A stretch of 64,000 bases of DNA, from NCBI RefSeq assembly GCF_001611275.1, contig NZ_CP015080.1:1240001-1304000 (forward strand). The letters run 5' to 3'. The number at the start of each line of letters is the position of its first letter. Within the stretch, counting starts at the first letter, position 1. Of the stretch, positions 16,224 through 24,904 are shown one piece after another. This stretch comes from Desulfuromonas sp. DDH964. Lineage in GTDB: Bacteria; Desulfobacterota; Desulfuromonadia; Desulfuromonadales; DDH964. The notes beneath the pieces were generated by a model that was not told the DNA's origin, did not search any database, and saw only the letters and a program-made list of their open reading frames with translations. Both the position numbers and the translations under genes were made by a program.

Positions 16224-17542
16224 GAGCCTGTAAATTGAACTGTGTATCTGCTCCATGAGAGAGTGGGGCAATTCCCCCACCGAGGAGCAGAAACGATGGC
16301 GATTAAATCAGACAAATTGGACGAGCTTTTGGTCGACTGCAAAACCCCCGAGGACGTCGACAAACTCTATTCGCGGTTGCTACAGCGCATGATCAACCGC
16401 AGCCTGGACGCCGAAATGACCGCGCATCTGGGTTACGGAGCCGGCGAAGCCGGGCCGGCGAAACGCGCCAACACCCGCAACGGCAAGAGCAGTAAAACCG
16501 TCAAGGGCACCTTCGGCGAACTGGAGATCGAAACGCCCCGCGACCGGGCGGGGTCTTTCGAGCCGCAACTGGTTCGCAAACGCCAGATTCGCCTGGCCGG
16601 GATGGAAGGAAAGATCCTGACCCTCTATGCCAAAGGGATGACGACCCGCGACATCGAGGACGCCCTGAAGGATCTCTACGGCGTGGAGATTTCCCATGCC
16701 GTCATCTCCCAGGTGACCGAATCGGTTCTGGACGAGGTCCGGGCCTGGCAGAATCGCCCACTGGAAGCCGTCTACCCGATCCTGTGGCTCGATGGCCTGA
16801 CGGTCAAGATTCATCACGGCAAGCAGGTGGTCAACAAGTCGGCCCATGTGGTTCTCGGCGTCAACCTGCGCGGCGAGAAGGAAGTTCTCGGCCTGTGGAT
16901 CGCCGAGACCGAAGGGGCCAAGTTCTGGCTCTCGGTCCTCACCGAACTGCGCCATCGCGGCGTGCAGGATGTTTACATCGCCTGCATGGACGGGCTGAAA
17001 GGGCTGCCGGAAGCGGTCAACGCCATTTTCCCCAAGACCCTGACCCAACTCTGCATCGTCCATCTGGTGCGGGCGAGCCTGCGTTACGTCACGGTCAAGG
17101 ACAGCAAGGCCGTGGTCGCGGCCCTCAAGCGTATCTACCAGTCGGCGACCGCCGAAGAAGCGGCGGCGGAGTTGGAACAACTGGACGCCGATTGGGGCAA
17201 GTCCTATCGTTCGGTAATCCGCTTGTGGCGGAGCAACTGGGACAACATCATCCCGTTTTTCCAGTTTCCGCCGGAAATTCGCAAGGTCATTTACACGACC
17301 AACGCGATCGAATCGCTAAACATGAGCCTGCGCAAGCTGACCCGCAACCGGAGGATATTCCCCAACGACGAATCGGCGATCAAGGCGCTCTATCTGGCAA
17401 TCCGGCAGGCGTCACGCAACTGGAAGATGATCCACAACTGGAAGCCAGCGCTGCAGACATTCCAAGTGATGTTCGGCGAAGACCGGGTGCCGTTGAATCT
17501 GGTCTATTGAAAGAGCGGATACACAGTTCGTTTGACAGACCC
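16224..17542 (+). mobile_element. IS256-family insertion sequence, second type
   Basis: 1319 bp. Inverted ends GAGCCTGT and (complement) GGGTCTGT continue as matching stretches through GAACTGTGTATC. An exact 8-bp duplication CCGGGCGG flanks it (16216-16223, 17543-17550). The transposase is clearly different from the other IS256-type copies in the window. Confidence 0.9.
16296..17510 (+). CDS. IS256-family transposase (second type)
   Basis: 404 aa. It carries RNGKSSKTVKGTFGELEIE, the catalytic PILWLDGLTVKI, IACMDGLKGLPEAV and RKVIYTTNAIESLNMSLRK segments of the mutator/IS256 class. ATG at 16296 follows a GAGGAG ribosome site; an upstream in-frame extension to 16242 lies in the inverted repeat and is not used. 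Intact and probably active. Confidence 0.95.
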   Translation: MAIKSDKLDELLVDCKTPEDVDKLYSRLLQRMINRSLDAEMTAHLGYGAGEAGPAKRANTRNGKSSKTVKGTFGELEIETPRDRAGSFEPQLVRKRQIRLAGMEGKILTLYAKGMTTRDIEDALKDLYGVEISHAVISQVTESVLDEVRAWQNRPLEAVYPILWLDGLTVKIHHGKQVVNKSAHVVLGVNLRGEKEVLGLWIAETEGAKFWLSVLTELRHRGVQDVYIACMDGLKGLPEAVNAIFPKTLTQLCIVHLVRASLRYVTVKDSKAVVAALKRIYQSATAEEAAAELEQLDADWGKSYRSVIRLWRSNWDNIIPFFQFPPEIRKVIYTTNAIESLNMSLRKLTRNRRIFPNDESAIKALYLAIRQASRNWKMIHNWKPALQTFQVMFGEDRVPLNLVY

Positions 17543-17550
17543 CCGGGCGG

Positions 17551-17870
17551 TGCCCCACACTCCTCGACGCCTGCACCAGGTGCAACGGAAAGGCCGAATA
17601 GTAGCGAATCGTTGCACTCCAAGGTCCCGGCAGGATTTCTCAGTACCAGATCAAGTACCCCGAGGAGACCAGCCATGAATACCATCCCTGCCCAGGAACT
17701 AAAGCGCTCGGGGACGACGCGCCCGCCTGATGATCACCGAGAGGGAGATTATCCTCCTCGACATCGGCAGTCACAACGACGTGTATCGGTAACCGGGCTC
17801 CCGGGGGAGACCAAGGGTCTGCAAAGTTGCAACCTGGATGGTTGTTGTTTGCGCAGGCCCGAGGGTCTGG
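17551..17870 (+). pseudogene. decayed RelB/Phd-RelE-type toxin-antitoxin cassette, copy 1
   Basis: The cassette matches the one at 22180-22640. ATG at 17676 begins MNTIPAQELKR, the start of the antitoxin, and then jumps straight to the end of the antitoxin and the toxin remnant (GAGAGGGAGATTATCCTCCT, then GACATCGGCAGTCAC), so the middle of the antitoxin is deleted. No functional product is expected. From here to 17997 no other gene is visible. Confidence 0.7.
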
Positions 17871-17997
17871 CCTGAATCGCTGCCCCGCGCCATCCCCCTC
17901 CCCATCGCCATCTTCTGAACCCGGGAAATCGCTGCCTTTTTGATGGCCATTCCCGGGGAATTCGCCACCCGCCCCCTTCTCCACTATACTCAGGGGC

Positions 17998-20900
17998 ATG
18001 AGAGCCCACTCCATCCTCCTGCGCCGTTTCCGGAAAATCTTCGCCCTGACCCTGCTGGTGACCGTGTTGGCCGCCAGTGCCGTCGTTCTCTTTCGGGATC
18101 GACTGCTGCAGGAGGTGGTGCGGCCCCTGCTGGTCCGCGAGTTGGGCCGGCGGTTTCAGGCGGAGGTGGGGATCGAGCGGTTGCTGCTGGATCGGGAGGG
18201 GCTGCAGATCAGCGGGGTGAGGGTCCTGCGGCCGGGGGACTGGCAACTGGAGATGGAACGCCTGGGACTCGGTCTCGGTCGGGAACTGCTGACTGCGGGA
18301 AGGTTGCCGAGGCTGGTTCTGGTGGGACCGAAAATCCGCCTCTTTTCCCGTGAGAAGGCGACGGATAGCACAGCCTTCTCCTGGCCCGAATCGCCCCCCT
18401 TCGCCATCACCGAGATCGAGTGCCGCGACGGAGAGCTTTCGACCGGTGCCGGGAGGCCTGGCTGGCGGTTCGCCGGCCGCGGAAAGCTCGGGCGCCAATG
18501 GGAACTCGCCTTGCTGCTGCGCTCCGCCAGCAACCCGGAGCAGCGGCTCACTCTCGCGACCGCGGGAACCTGGGCCGGGACCCTGCAGGCCCGGATCGAC
18601 CACCTTGCCTGGGGCGAGCGGGAGCTTTTGCAGGAGCCGCTGCGGCTGACCCTGGAGCAGGGGAAGCTGGTGGCCCTGAGCGGCGAAGTCCAGCTGGCCG
18701 GAGTGACCGATGGTGAGATGCGCCCTCTGGCCCGGGCCTTCGGGACGACGCTGCCAGGGAAGCTCCCCTGGCGGATCGCTGGCTTTCGCCTGCGCCCGGA
18801 GCTGGCCAACGGCGCCTGGCGCCTCGATATGCAGCTTGGAGCCATGGCCCTGGAGAGAGACTTTTCCCGGCCCCTGCTGCAGAACCTGGTGCTGACCGGC
18901 CATTCCGGCACCAGCACTCCCTTCCTCTGGGAACTGTCGGCCCGTCTCGGGCCGGCCGGAGATCCCCTCTCCCTCGCGGGGCAGCTGAGCCCTGCTCCCG
19001 CGCCAACCCTGGAGCTGACCCGCCTCGACTGGCGGGGACAGTCGCTCCTAGTCCGTCCCTTGCGCTTCTCGCCGGCCGGGCCGGGGCGGGAGCTGAGCGC
19101 GGCGCTGCAACTGGCGCAGCTCGATGACCGTGCCCTGCGGCCTCTGCTCGCCCTGGCGGGGATACAACTGCCGGCCGAGCCGCAATGGTCTCTGCAGCAA
19201 CTGGTGCTGGAGCCGGCCTGGGACGGCCGGCGACTGCGGATCAAAATCGAAGGCGGCTCCGGCGAGGTCCGCACGGGGGAACGGACGCTTCGCCTGGGCC
19301 CGTTTATCCTGGCGGGCGAGGGGGCGGCGGATAGCTGGAACCTGAACGGGGAGGGGGAACTGGGAGCGGGAAACCTCTGGCGGGGGACGCTGCACCTGGG
19401 CGAAAAGAACTGGGCCGGCACGGTCGATCTGCGCCTGCCCGCCCTCGCCCGGTTGCCGCGGCAGCAACCGGGCCTCGGGCTCCCTTCCCTGGCCGGGGAA
19501 CTCTCTCTGCTGGTGGGGATCGGCGGCAGTCCTGCGCGGCCGGAGCTGGCCCTTTTGGTCCGGGCCGGGGAGGTGACTCTGCCCCGGGCTGCTGCGCTCA
19601 CCACCTTCAGCGGCGAGTTCGCCGGGACCCTGTCGCGCGCCGGCGCAAAGTGGCGCTTGCGGAAAGGGCGGTTGGACGGCGCCCTGGCGGGAGCGCTGAG
19701 CGCCACCCTCGCCGGGCGCTTTCAGGGGGAGTTGGACGGGGCGGGGTGGTCGGCCCGGCTGAAAGAGCTGGCGGTCGGCAAACCCTCCTGGATGGCGCCC
19801 GACGGTCTTTCCGCTCTTCTCGGCGAGCGGCTGAAGATCAGGGGGGAGGCGGCGGCCGCCCCGGCGTCCCCGATACGCTTTGCCCTGGACGGGGAGCTGG
19901 CCGGCGGCGAGCTCCTCTTCGGCGCCTATTACTTTCCTCTGGCGGAAGTCTCCGCCCGGTTCGGAATGCGGGGAACCTTCGCTCAGGGGGCCCTGCACGT
20001 TGCCCCGGCGCATCTGGCGGTCCCCCACCTCGGCAGGCTCGACCTGACCGGGGAGATCGGTACGACAGACGCTGCCCTGGACGGGGTGATCGAGCTGCCG
20101 GACCTGAAGGAGGCCCTGGATGGGCCGGGACGCAGCCTTTTCGGGGAGGCCTTCCCGCAACTGAAGGAGCTCTCCCTGGCCGGCGGCTTGGCGATCGGCG
20201 TTCGCGGGCTTCGCCGGACGTCGGAATGGGGCCTGCTGTTGAACCTGGAACCCCGCGATGTAACCCTCGGCTGGGGGAAGACGTTCCGGCTCGCCGGGCT
20301 TCGCGGTACGGTCCCCTTGCAGCTCGGTACCCTGGCGGCCGCAGAGGAATCTTCCGCCCGCCTGGCCTGGACCAGCCTGACCGCCGCCCCCCTGCACGCC
20401 GCTTCGGGTGAGATGGCAATCCTTGCGCGCCCCGGCCAGCTGCGCCTGCCGGGGGCCTTGCACCTCGCTCTGGCCGGCGGCGAACTGGTGCTGGTGGATC
20501 TCGAGCTGGCCCTGCCGCCCCACGCCCCGGAACTCGCCGCCCAGGTCAGGGTCACAAACGTGGAACTGCAGACCCTTACCCGTGAGCTGGGCTGGCCGGA
20601 GCTGCGGGGCGCCATCAGCGCCGATCTCGGCCGGCTCCATTACCTGGGCGGCGAACTCAAGATCGCCGGGGAGGCCCGCATCGAGGTCTTTGGCGGGGAG
20701 ATCGAGCTGCGCAACATGCAGGTACGGGAACTCTTCTCCCCTTACCCGGTCTTTCTCGCCGATATCGACTATTCCGGCATCGATCTCTATCGCCTGACCA
20801 GCACCCTGGCCTTCGGCGAGATGAACGGGGTCGTGGACGGCCATATCCACCAGCTGCGCCTCTTCGGCACGACCCCCACCCATTTTGCGGCGACCCTCCA

Positions 20901-21237
20901 TTCGCGGGAGAGCGGTACCCGCAACATCAGCGTCAAGGCCCTGAACAACCTCTCCATTCTCAGCCAGGGTGGACTCTCGGCGGCCCTCTCCCGGGGGATC
21001 TATCGCTTTATCGATTTCTACCGCTATCGGAGCATTGGCCTTGCCTGTACCCTCGACAACGACCTCTTTCGCCTGCGTGGGACCGCCCGCGAAGGTTCCG
21101 ACCGTTACCTGGTGTACGGCGGTTGGCTGCCGCCGCGCATCGATGTGATCGCCACCAGCCCGGCCGTCTCCTTCCGGGAGATGGTCAGGCGGCTCAAACG
21201 CCTCGACCGGGCAGGTACCAGTGGCGCGCCCCGTTGA
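17998..21237 (+). CDS. ydbH: YdbH-family AsmA-like intermembrane lipid transport protein
   Basis: 1079 aa. An N-terminal membrane anchor (FALTLLVTVLAASAVVLF) is followed by a very long beta-rich periplasmic region, typical of AsmA-like bridge proteins. The C-terminal region with GGEIELRNMQVRELFSPYPV, LAFGEMNGVVDGHI and RNISVKALNNLSIL matches the YdbH domain. In Escherichia coli, YdbH with its lipoprotein YnbE forms a bridge for phospholipid transport to the outer membrane, redundant with TamB and YhdP. The next gene is a lipoprotein of the YdbL (DUF1318) family, the same pairing. The gene is intact although flanked on both sides by decayed mobile cassettes. Confidence 0.8.
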   Translation: MRAHSILLRRFRKIFALTLLVTVLAASAVVLFRDRLLQEVVRPLLVRELGRRFQAEVGIERLLLDREGLQISGVRVLRPGDWQLEMERLGLGLGRELLTAGRLPRLVLVGPKIRLFSREKATDSTAFSWPESPPFAITEIECRDGELSTGAGRPGWRFAGRGKLGRQWELALLLRSASNPEQRLTLATAGTWAGTLQARIDHLAWGERELLQEPLRLTLEQGKLVALSGEVQLAGVTDGEMRPLARAFGTTLPGKLPWRIAGFRLRPELANGAWRLDMQLGAMALERDFSRPLLQNLVLTGHSGTSTPFLWELSARLGPAGDPLSLAGQLSPAPAPTLELTRLDWRGQSLLVRPLRFSPAGPGRELSAALQLAQLDDRALRPLLALAGIQLPAEPQWSLQQLVLEPAWDGRRLRIKIEGGSGEVRTGERTLRLGPFILAGEGAADSWNLNGEGELGAGNLWRGTLHLGEKNWAGTVDLRLPALARLPRQQPGLGLPSLAGELSLLVGIGGSPARPELALLVRAGEVTLPRAAALTTFSGEFAGTLSRAGAKWRLRKGRLDGALAGALSATLAGRFQGELDGAGWSARLKELAVGKPSWMAPDGLSALLGERLKIRGEAAAAPASPIRFALDGELAGGELLFGAYYFPLAEVSARFGMRGTFAQGALHVAPAHLAVPHLGRLDLTGEIGTTDAALDGVIELPDLKEALDGPGRSLFGEAFPQLKELSLAGGLAIGVRGLRRTSEWGLLLNLEPRDVTLGWGKTFRLAGLRGTVPLQLGTLAAAEESSARLAWTSLTAAPLHAASGEMAILARPGQLRLPGALHLALAGGELVLVDLELALPPHAPELAAQVRVTNVELQTLTRELGWPELRGAISADLGRLHYLGGELKIAGEARIEVFGGEIELRNMQVRELFSPYPVFLADIDYSGIDLYRLTSTLAFGEMNGVVDGHIHQLRLFGTTPTHFAATLHSRESGTRNISVKALNNLSILSQGGLSAALSRGIYRFIDFYRYRSIGLACTLDNDLFRLRGTAREGSDRYLVYGGWLPPRIDVIATSPAVSFREMVRRLKRLDRAGTSGAPR

Positions 21238-21322
21238 AATAGCCCGATTGCGGAGTATAGTCAAGGAACGATCCGGCACCCAAGGGACCTGCCCCTGACC
21301 TCTTTTCGAAGGAGAGCTGTTC

Positions 21323-21931
21323 ATGAAGCCTGCCCTGCTGCGTTATCTGTTGTGGTCCTGCCTGCTGCTGGCGGTCTCCTGCGTCACCATTAATATCTAC
21401 TTCCCCGCCGAGGAGATGCGCGGCGCCGCCGATCGCATCGTCAATGAAGTCTGGAGCGAGCGGCCCGGTTCACCCGCCGCCCCAACCACTCCCGCCACCC
21501 CGACCCCGCCGCCTGCCGGGGAGAAAGCCCCGGGCAGCTCCTTTTTCCACGGCTGGCAGCCGGGGGTGGCCTATGCCGCCCAGGATATCAACGTCAGCAC
21601 CCCGGAAATCCGCGCCATCCAGGCGAGCATCAAGGCACGCTCAACCAGGCTCTTCCCCTATCTTGACGGCGGACAGGTCGGGATCGGCAACGACGGTCTG
21701 CTCAAGCTGCGCACCAGTGACGGCCTCGATCTGAAGGCCCGGGCCGAGGCGACCCGGCTGGTCCAGGCGGAAAACGACGACCGGCTGCGCCTCTACCAGG
21801 AGATCGCGCGGGCCAACGGCTTCCCCGATAAGGCCGATGAAGTGCAGGCGATTTTTGCCGATTCCTGGCAGACACAGGCGAGCAAGGGATGGTATGTGGA
21901 GGGGGAAACGGGGAGCTGGTCGCGCAAGTAG
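21323..21931 (+). CDS. ydbL: YnbE/YdbL-type lipoprotein (DUF1318)
   Basis: 202 aa. A lipoprotein signal ends LLLAVSC (Cys20) and is followed at once by VTINIYFPAEEMRGAADRIV, the strand-and-helix start of the family. A Pro/Thr linker (about 53-70) leads to a C-terminal DUF1318 module with VSTPEIRAIQASIKARSTRL and GLLKLR. In E. coli the small lipoprotein YnbE and the DUF1318 protein YdbL are separate products of the ydbH operon; here the lipidated N-terminus and DUF1318 appear joined in one chain. GGAGAG precedes the ATG. It lies 85 bases after ydbH and is probably its partner. Confidence 0.75.
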   Translation: MKPALLRYLLWSCLLLAVSCVTINIYFPAEEMRGAADRIVNEVWSERPGSPAAPTTPATPTPPPAGEKAPGSSFFHGWQPGVAYAAQDINVSTPEIRAIQASIKARSTRLFPYLDGGQVGIGNDGLLKLRTSDGLDLKARAEATRLVQAENDDRLRLYQEIARANGFPDKADEVQAIFADSWQTQASKGWYVEGETGSWSRK

Positions 21932-21946
21932 GGGTAGTTTCCGGGC

Positions 21947-22069
21947 ATGGGCACCATGACCTTACGCGGTATCGACGACCAGACCGCCCAGGCCCTGAAG
22001 GAGCGGGGCAGCCGGGAGGGCGTCAGCGTCAACGCCGTGACCTTGCGGTTGCTGCGGGAGGCCTTGTGA
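21947..22069 (+). CDS. short ribbon-helix-helix antitoxin-like peptide, orphan
   Basis: 40 aa: TLRGIDDQTAQALKERGSRE followed by GVSVNAVTLRLLREAL. This is the ribbon-helix-helix DNA-binding half of FitA/VapB-like antitoxins, without the C-terminal toxin-binding tail, and no toxin gene follows. A stop is reached just before a duplicated repeat segment at 22074. It could be a remnant or a free-standing small regulator. ATG at 21947 or 21956 may be the start. Confidence 0.5.
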   Translation: MGTMTLRGIDDQTAQALKERGSREGVSVNAVTLRLLREAL

Positions 22070-22073
22070 ATTC

Positions 22074-22170
22074 CGGGGTCGGACCAAGCCAACTGGTCGA
22101 AATTCAAATCAAATCCATGAAAATCCCTGCCAAAAACAAGCTTAAAAGCCTGTTTTGGGCATCAAAATCG
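22074..22170. repeat. duplicated segment with hairpin, downstream copy
   Basis: Matches 16120-16215: GGGTCGGACCAAGCCAACT at the left, GCCAAAAACAAGC/GCCTGTTTTGGGC hairpin and ATCAAAATCGCCC at the right. It directly precedes toxin-antitoxin cassette copy 2. Confidence 0.8.
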
Positions 22171-22300
22171 CCCTCCTCTGATAGTCCCCGACGCCTGCAC
22201 TATACGCCAGGAAGGCTGAATAGAAGGGAATCGTTGCATTCCAGGTCCCGGCAGGGCAGGATTTCTCAGTACTAGATCAAGTACCCCGAGGAGACCAGCC

Positions 22301-22572
22301 ATGAATACCATCCCTGCCCAGGAACTCAAGCGCCGTGGGCTTGCCGCGGGTGACGAGGGTATTGCCAAGGGGGATGTCCACGTCATCCGCAACAACCAGC
22401 CGCACTACGTGGTCCTCTCGGAGGAGCACTACCAGCAACTGGTAGCGGAGGCGCAGGAGGCCTACCTTGCCCGGGTGCGCTCTTCCCTGGAGATGTCAAG
22501 GCCGGCCGGGTGCATAAGTTCGTAACGGCCGACGACCTGCTGAAAGCGGTCGGGGACGACGAGCCCGCCTGA
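22301..22572 (+). pseudogene. Phd/RelB-type antitoxin with a frameshift, cassette copy 2
   Basis: The frame opens MNTIPAQELKRRGLAAGDEG, then VHVIRNNQPHYVVLSEEHYQ, a typical Phd/YefM-like antitoxin fold. After SSLE the frame is lost by what looks like a 1-base deletion near 22492; the +1 frame continues DVKAGRVHKFVTADDLLKAV and DDEPA to a TGA at 22570-22572, the natural family end. The unshifted frame stops at 22525 after 74 residues. The toxin gene that follows is also destroyed. Confidence 0.8.
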
Positions 22573-22634
22573 TGTTCACTGAGAGGGAGATTGTCCTCCT
22601 CGACATCGGCAGTCACGACGACGTGTATCGGTGA
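22572..22634 (+). pseudogene. remnant of a RelE-type toxin gene
   Basis: ATG at 22572 overlaps the antitoxin stop. The 20-codon frame reads MFTEREIVLLDIGSHDDVYR, which joins a toxin N-terminus directly to its conserved C-terminal end (LLDIGSHDDVY). The catalytic middle is missing. An equivalent remnant is in cassette copy 1 near 17730-17790. Nothing recognisable is seen between 22635 and 22907. Confidence 0.65.
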
Positions 22635-22907
22635 CCGGGCTCCCGGGGGAGGCCAAGGGTTGGGCCTGACATTTAAGCATTCGTCGAGGCATAAGAAAAT
22701 CTTCGCCAGGCTGGCCTCGTCCCCTGTCGCATCCCCGCCTCGCGCCACCTTGCCCCCCTCCTTTCCTGACTTGATTTGGCAGCCGTCGAATTGTACAACT
22801 GAGGATAGCTCTGCCCGGTTGCCTGAGGCTGCCCCGGTCAGCCATTGCGGGATCACCCCTTGGCTGGCTCACTTTGTCGAATCACCTCACCAAGAGGCAA
22901 TAATCCC

Positions 22908-23918
22908 ATGGAAAAGGTCGGCCGAAACGATCCCTGCCCCTGCGGCAGCGGGCAAAAATTCAAGAAATGCTGCCTTGGCAAAGAGGAATCCTTCCCCTCC
23001 CGCGCAGCGGCAGGGGGCTTTGCCGACGAACTGAAGGAGATGGTGGACGGCCGCTCCTTCCGCTCGCTGAAAGAGGCGGAAGCCTATATCGGCTGGCAGA
23101 TGGCCCGGAAGAACCGACAGGGGCGGGCCGAATTCGAGGGGCTTTCCTCGGAGCAGATGGGCAAGATCCTCTATGCGCCCTTCGATTCCCCGCAGCTGGC
23201 CATCTTCCCCCGCGAGCTGGCGCTGGAGCCTGAGGCTCCTGTCATGCAGCTTCTCGACCTGCTACTGGACGCCATCGGCGACGAGGGGCTCAAGCCGACT
23301 GCCACGGGGAATTTGCCGCGCAATCTCTGCCGCGACATCGCGCTGTCCTTTCATGGCGAGGAGGGCTATCGGGAGGTCACCCAATATTCGGGAATCAATA
23401 TCGAACCGGATTTCCCCGAACTTCACGTGACGCGCCTGGTGGCGGAAATGGCAGGGCTCGTCCGAAAATACCGCGGCCGGTTCATCTTGGGGAAGACCTG
23501 TCGCACCCTCAGGGCCACCATGGGGAACCGGGCGCTCTACCCGGTGCTATTCGAGGCCTTTGTCCGGCGCTATGAATGGGGGTACCAGGATCGCTGCCCG
23601 GATTTTCCCTTCCTGCAGTCCTCGTTTCTCTTTTCGCTCCTTCTGCTGTCCCGCCATGGGGATCAGCAACGTGCCGACTCCTTCTACTGCGAGCGCTTTC
23701 TGGCCGCTTTCCCGATGCTGCTGGAGGGAATCCCCGCCAACGAATACTTCACGCCGCAAAAGCTGGTCGGCGGCTGTTACTCACTTCGGGTGCTGGAGCG
23801 CTTTGCCGAATTTTTCGGTTTGGTGGAGATTGAACGGGTCGGCAACCGGATCCTGCCCGATCTGATCCGGATCAGAAAGCGCCCGCTCCTCGACGAAGTC
23901 GTAAAGTTTCGCTGTTGA
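22908..23918 (+). CDS. SEC-C metal-binding motif protein
   Basis: 336 aa. The N-terminus is a SEC-C zinc motif ([18 protein letters not shown]), the same motif found at the SecA C-terminus and in many unrelated proteins. The remaining 310 residues are helical with no known catalytic motif. ATG at 22908 is chosen because it directly precedes the motif and has an AAGAGG site upstream; a longer frame starts at 22845. It stands alone between decayed mobile sequences and a large repeat locus. Function unknown. Confidence 0.75.
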   Translation: MEKVGRNDPCPCGSGQKFKKCCLGKEESFPSRAAAGGFADELKEMVDGRSFRSLKEAEAYIGWQMARKNRQGRAEFEGLSSEQMGKILYAPFDSPQLAIFPRELALEPEAPVMQLLDLLLDAIGDEGLKPTATGNLPRNLCRDIALSFHGEEGYREVTQYSGINIEPDFPELHVTRLVAEMAGLVRKYRGRFILGKTCRTLRATMGNRALYPVLFEAFVRRYEWGYQDRCPDFPFLQSSFLFSLLLLSRHGDQQRADSFYCERFLAAFPMLLEGIPANEYFTPQKLVGGCYSLRVLERFAEFFGLVEIERVGNRILPDLIRIRKRPLLDEVVKFRC

Positions 23919-24004
23919 TCGGCGGGGAGCGGAGTGCAGCGCCCGCGGGGTAGATTTTTGGTCGGTTCGATTCTTCCTGAGACGATGATATCAACCAATC
24001 AACT

Positions 24005-24465
24005 TCGCCGGTTCCGGCCGGCCGCCGGGTGGCTTTCTTTGCCGGCCCAAAGAAAGTCACCAAAGAAAGGGCCGCCACTCGGCGTGGGGCCATGCGGTGA
24101 TTGACCTGGGTACGGGTCAATGTAGCGCAGTACGGTTCCAGCTGTTTACCGACCCGCACCCCAAGGCGCCGGGACCCATCCGTCTGGGGTCCCGGGTGCG
24201 TGGCGAAGGGTGATCCGATTGACAAAGAGAGTCTGCTGCTCGCTCTGGAGTTAATGGCCAAAAGCAGGTGCCTTTGACCTTAAACAACACGAGCAGTTTA
24301 CAGCCACAGTACGGAAGAGACAGCTTTCCGCGACTCTGTTGGTTCGAAGACGCGGTCCCACGAAGCGTGGCGAGTCACTATCTGCACCGCCGGCGTTTGG
24401 AACCGGGACCGGCCGTGGCGGCATGCCCCCCGCGAGGGGAAGGCCATTTTTTGCTTACTTTTTGT
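24005..24465. repeat. complex hairpin-rich repeat unit, locus A left part
   Basis: The unit starts with GGTTCCGGCCGGCCGCCGGG, then a hairpin GGTGGCTTTCTTTG/CAAAGAAAGTCACC, a second hairpin GGGACCC/GGGTCCC at 24171-24193, and ends in GCTTACTTTTTGT where an IS4 element has inserted. Related units are at 28530-29060, 29075-29310, 32275-32730, 34145-34655, 43765-44210 and 45620-46110. Short open frames inside it differ between copies and look non-coding. Confidence 0.85.
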
Positions 24466-24904
24466 CAGTAGTGTCCGGTTAGCAAATTGCATTCACCCAA
24501 AGTTGCAGATAATTGTAAATATTTTCACAAGTTAGCGTATTTTTTGCTTGACAAATCGTCGTGAAGTCGGCGCGGCGATTTTCGTAAATACCTATTTTAT
24601 ATGAGGATTTACGAAAATGTCATTACTTGTTCGCTGCCACCGTACCCGGCTTAGCAGGCGTGCGTATTCCGAGCCAAACTTTCCACCGATTCCGATGCAA
24701 ACTTGCCACTGATTCCGATCCAAACTTGCCAGTCATTCCGACGCAAGGTTTCCACCCGTTCCGATCCAAACTTTCCAGTTTGAGCGGAAGAGGTCGGTGA
24801 ATCTGTCAGACTGATCAAAGTTCTCGCGACGCTGGGTAACCGCGGGGTACAACCTTCTGGACTTTTTCCAGGAGGTGGTCCCATTGGCACACACGAGGTT
24901 ATCC

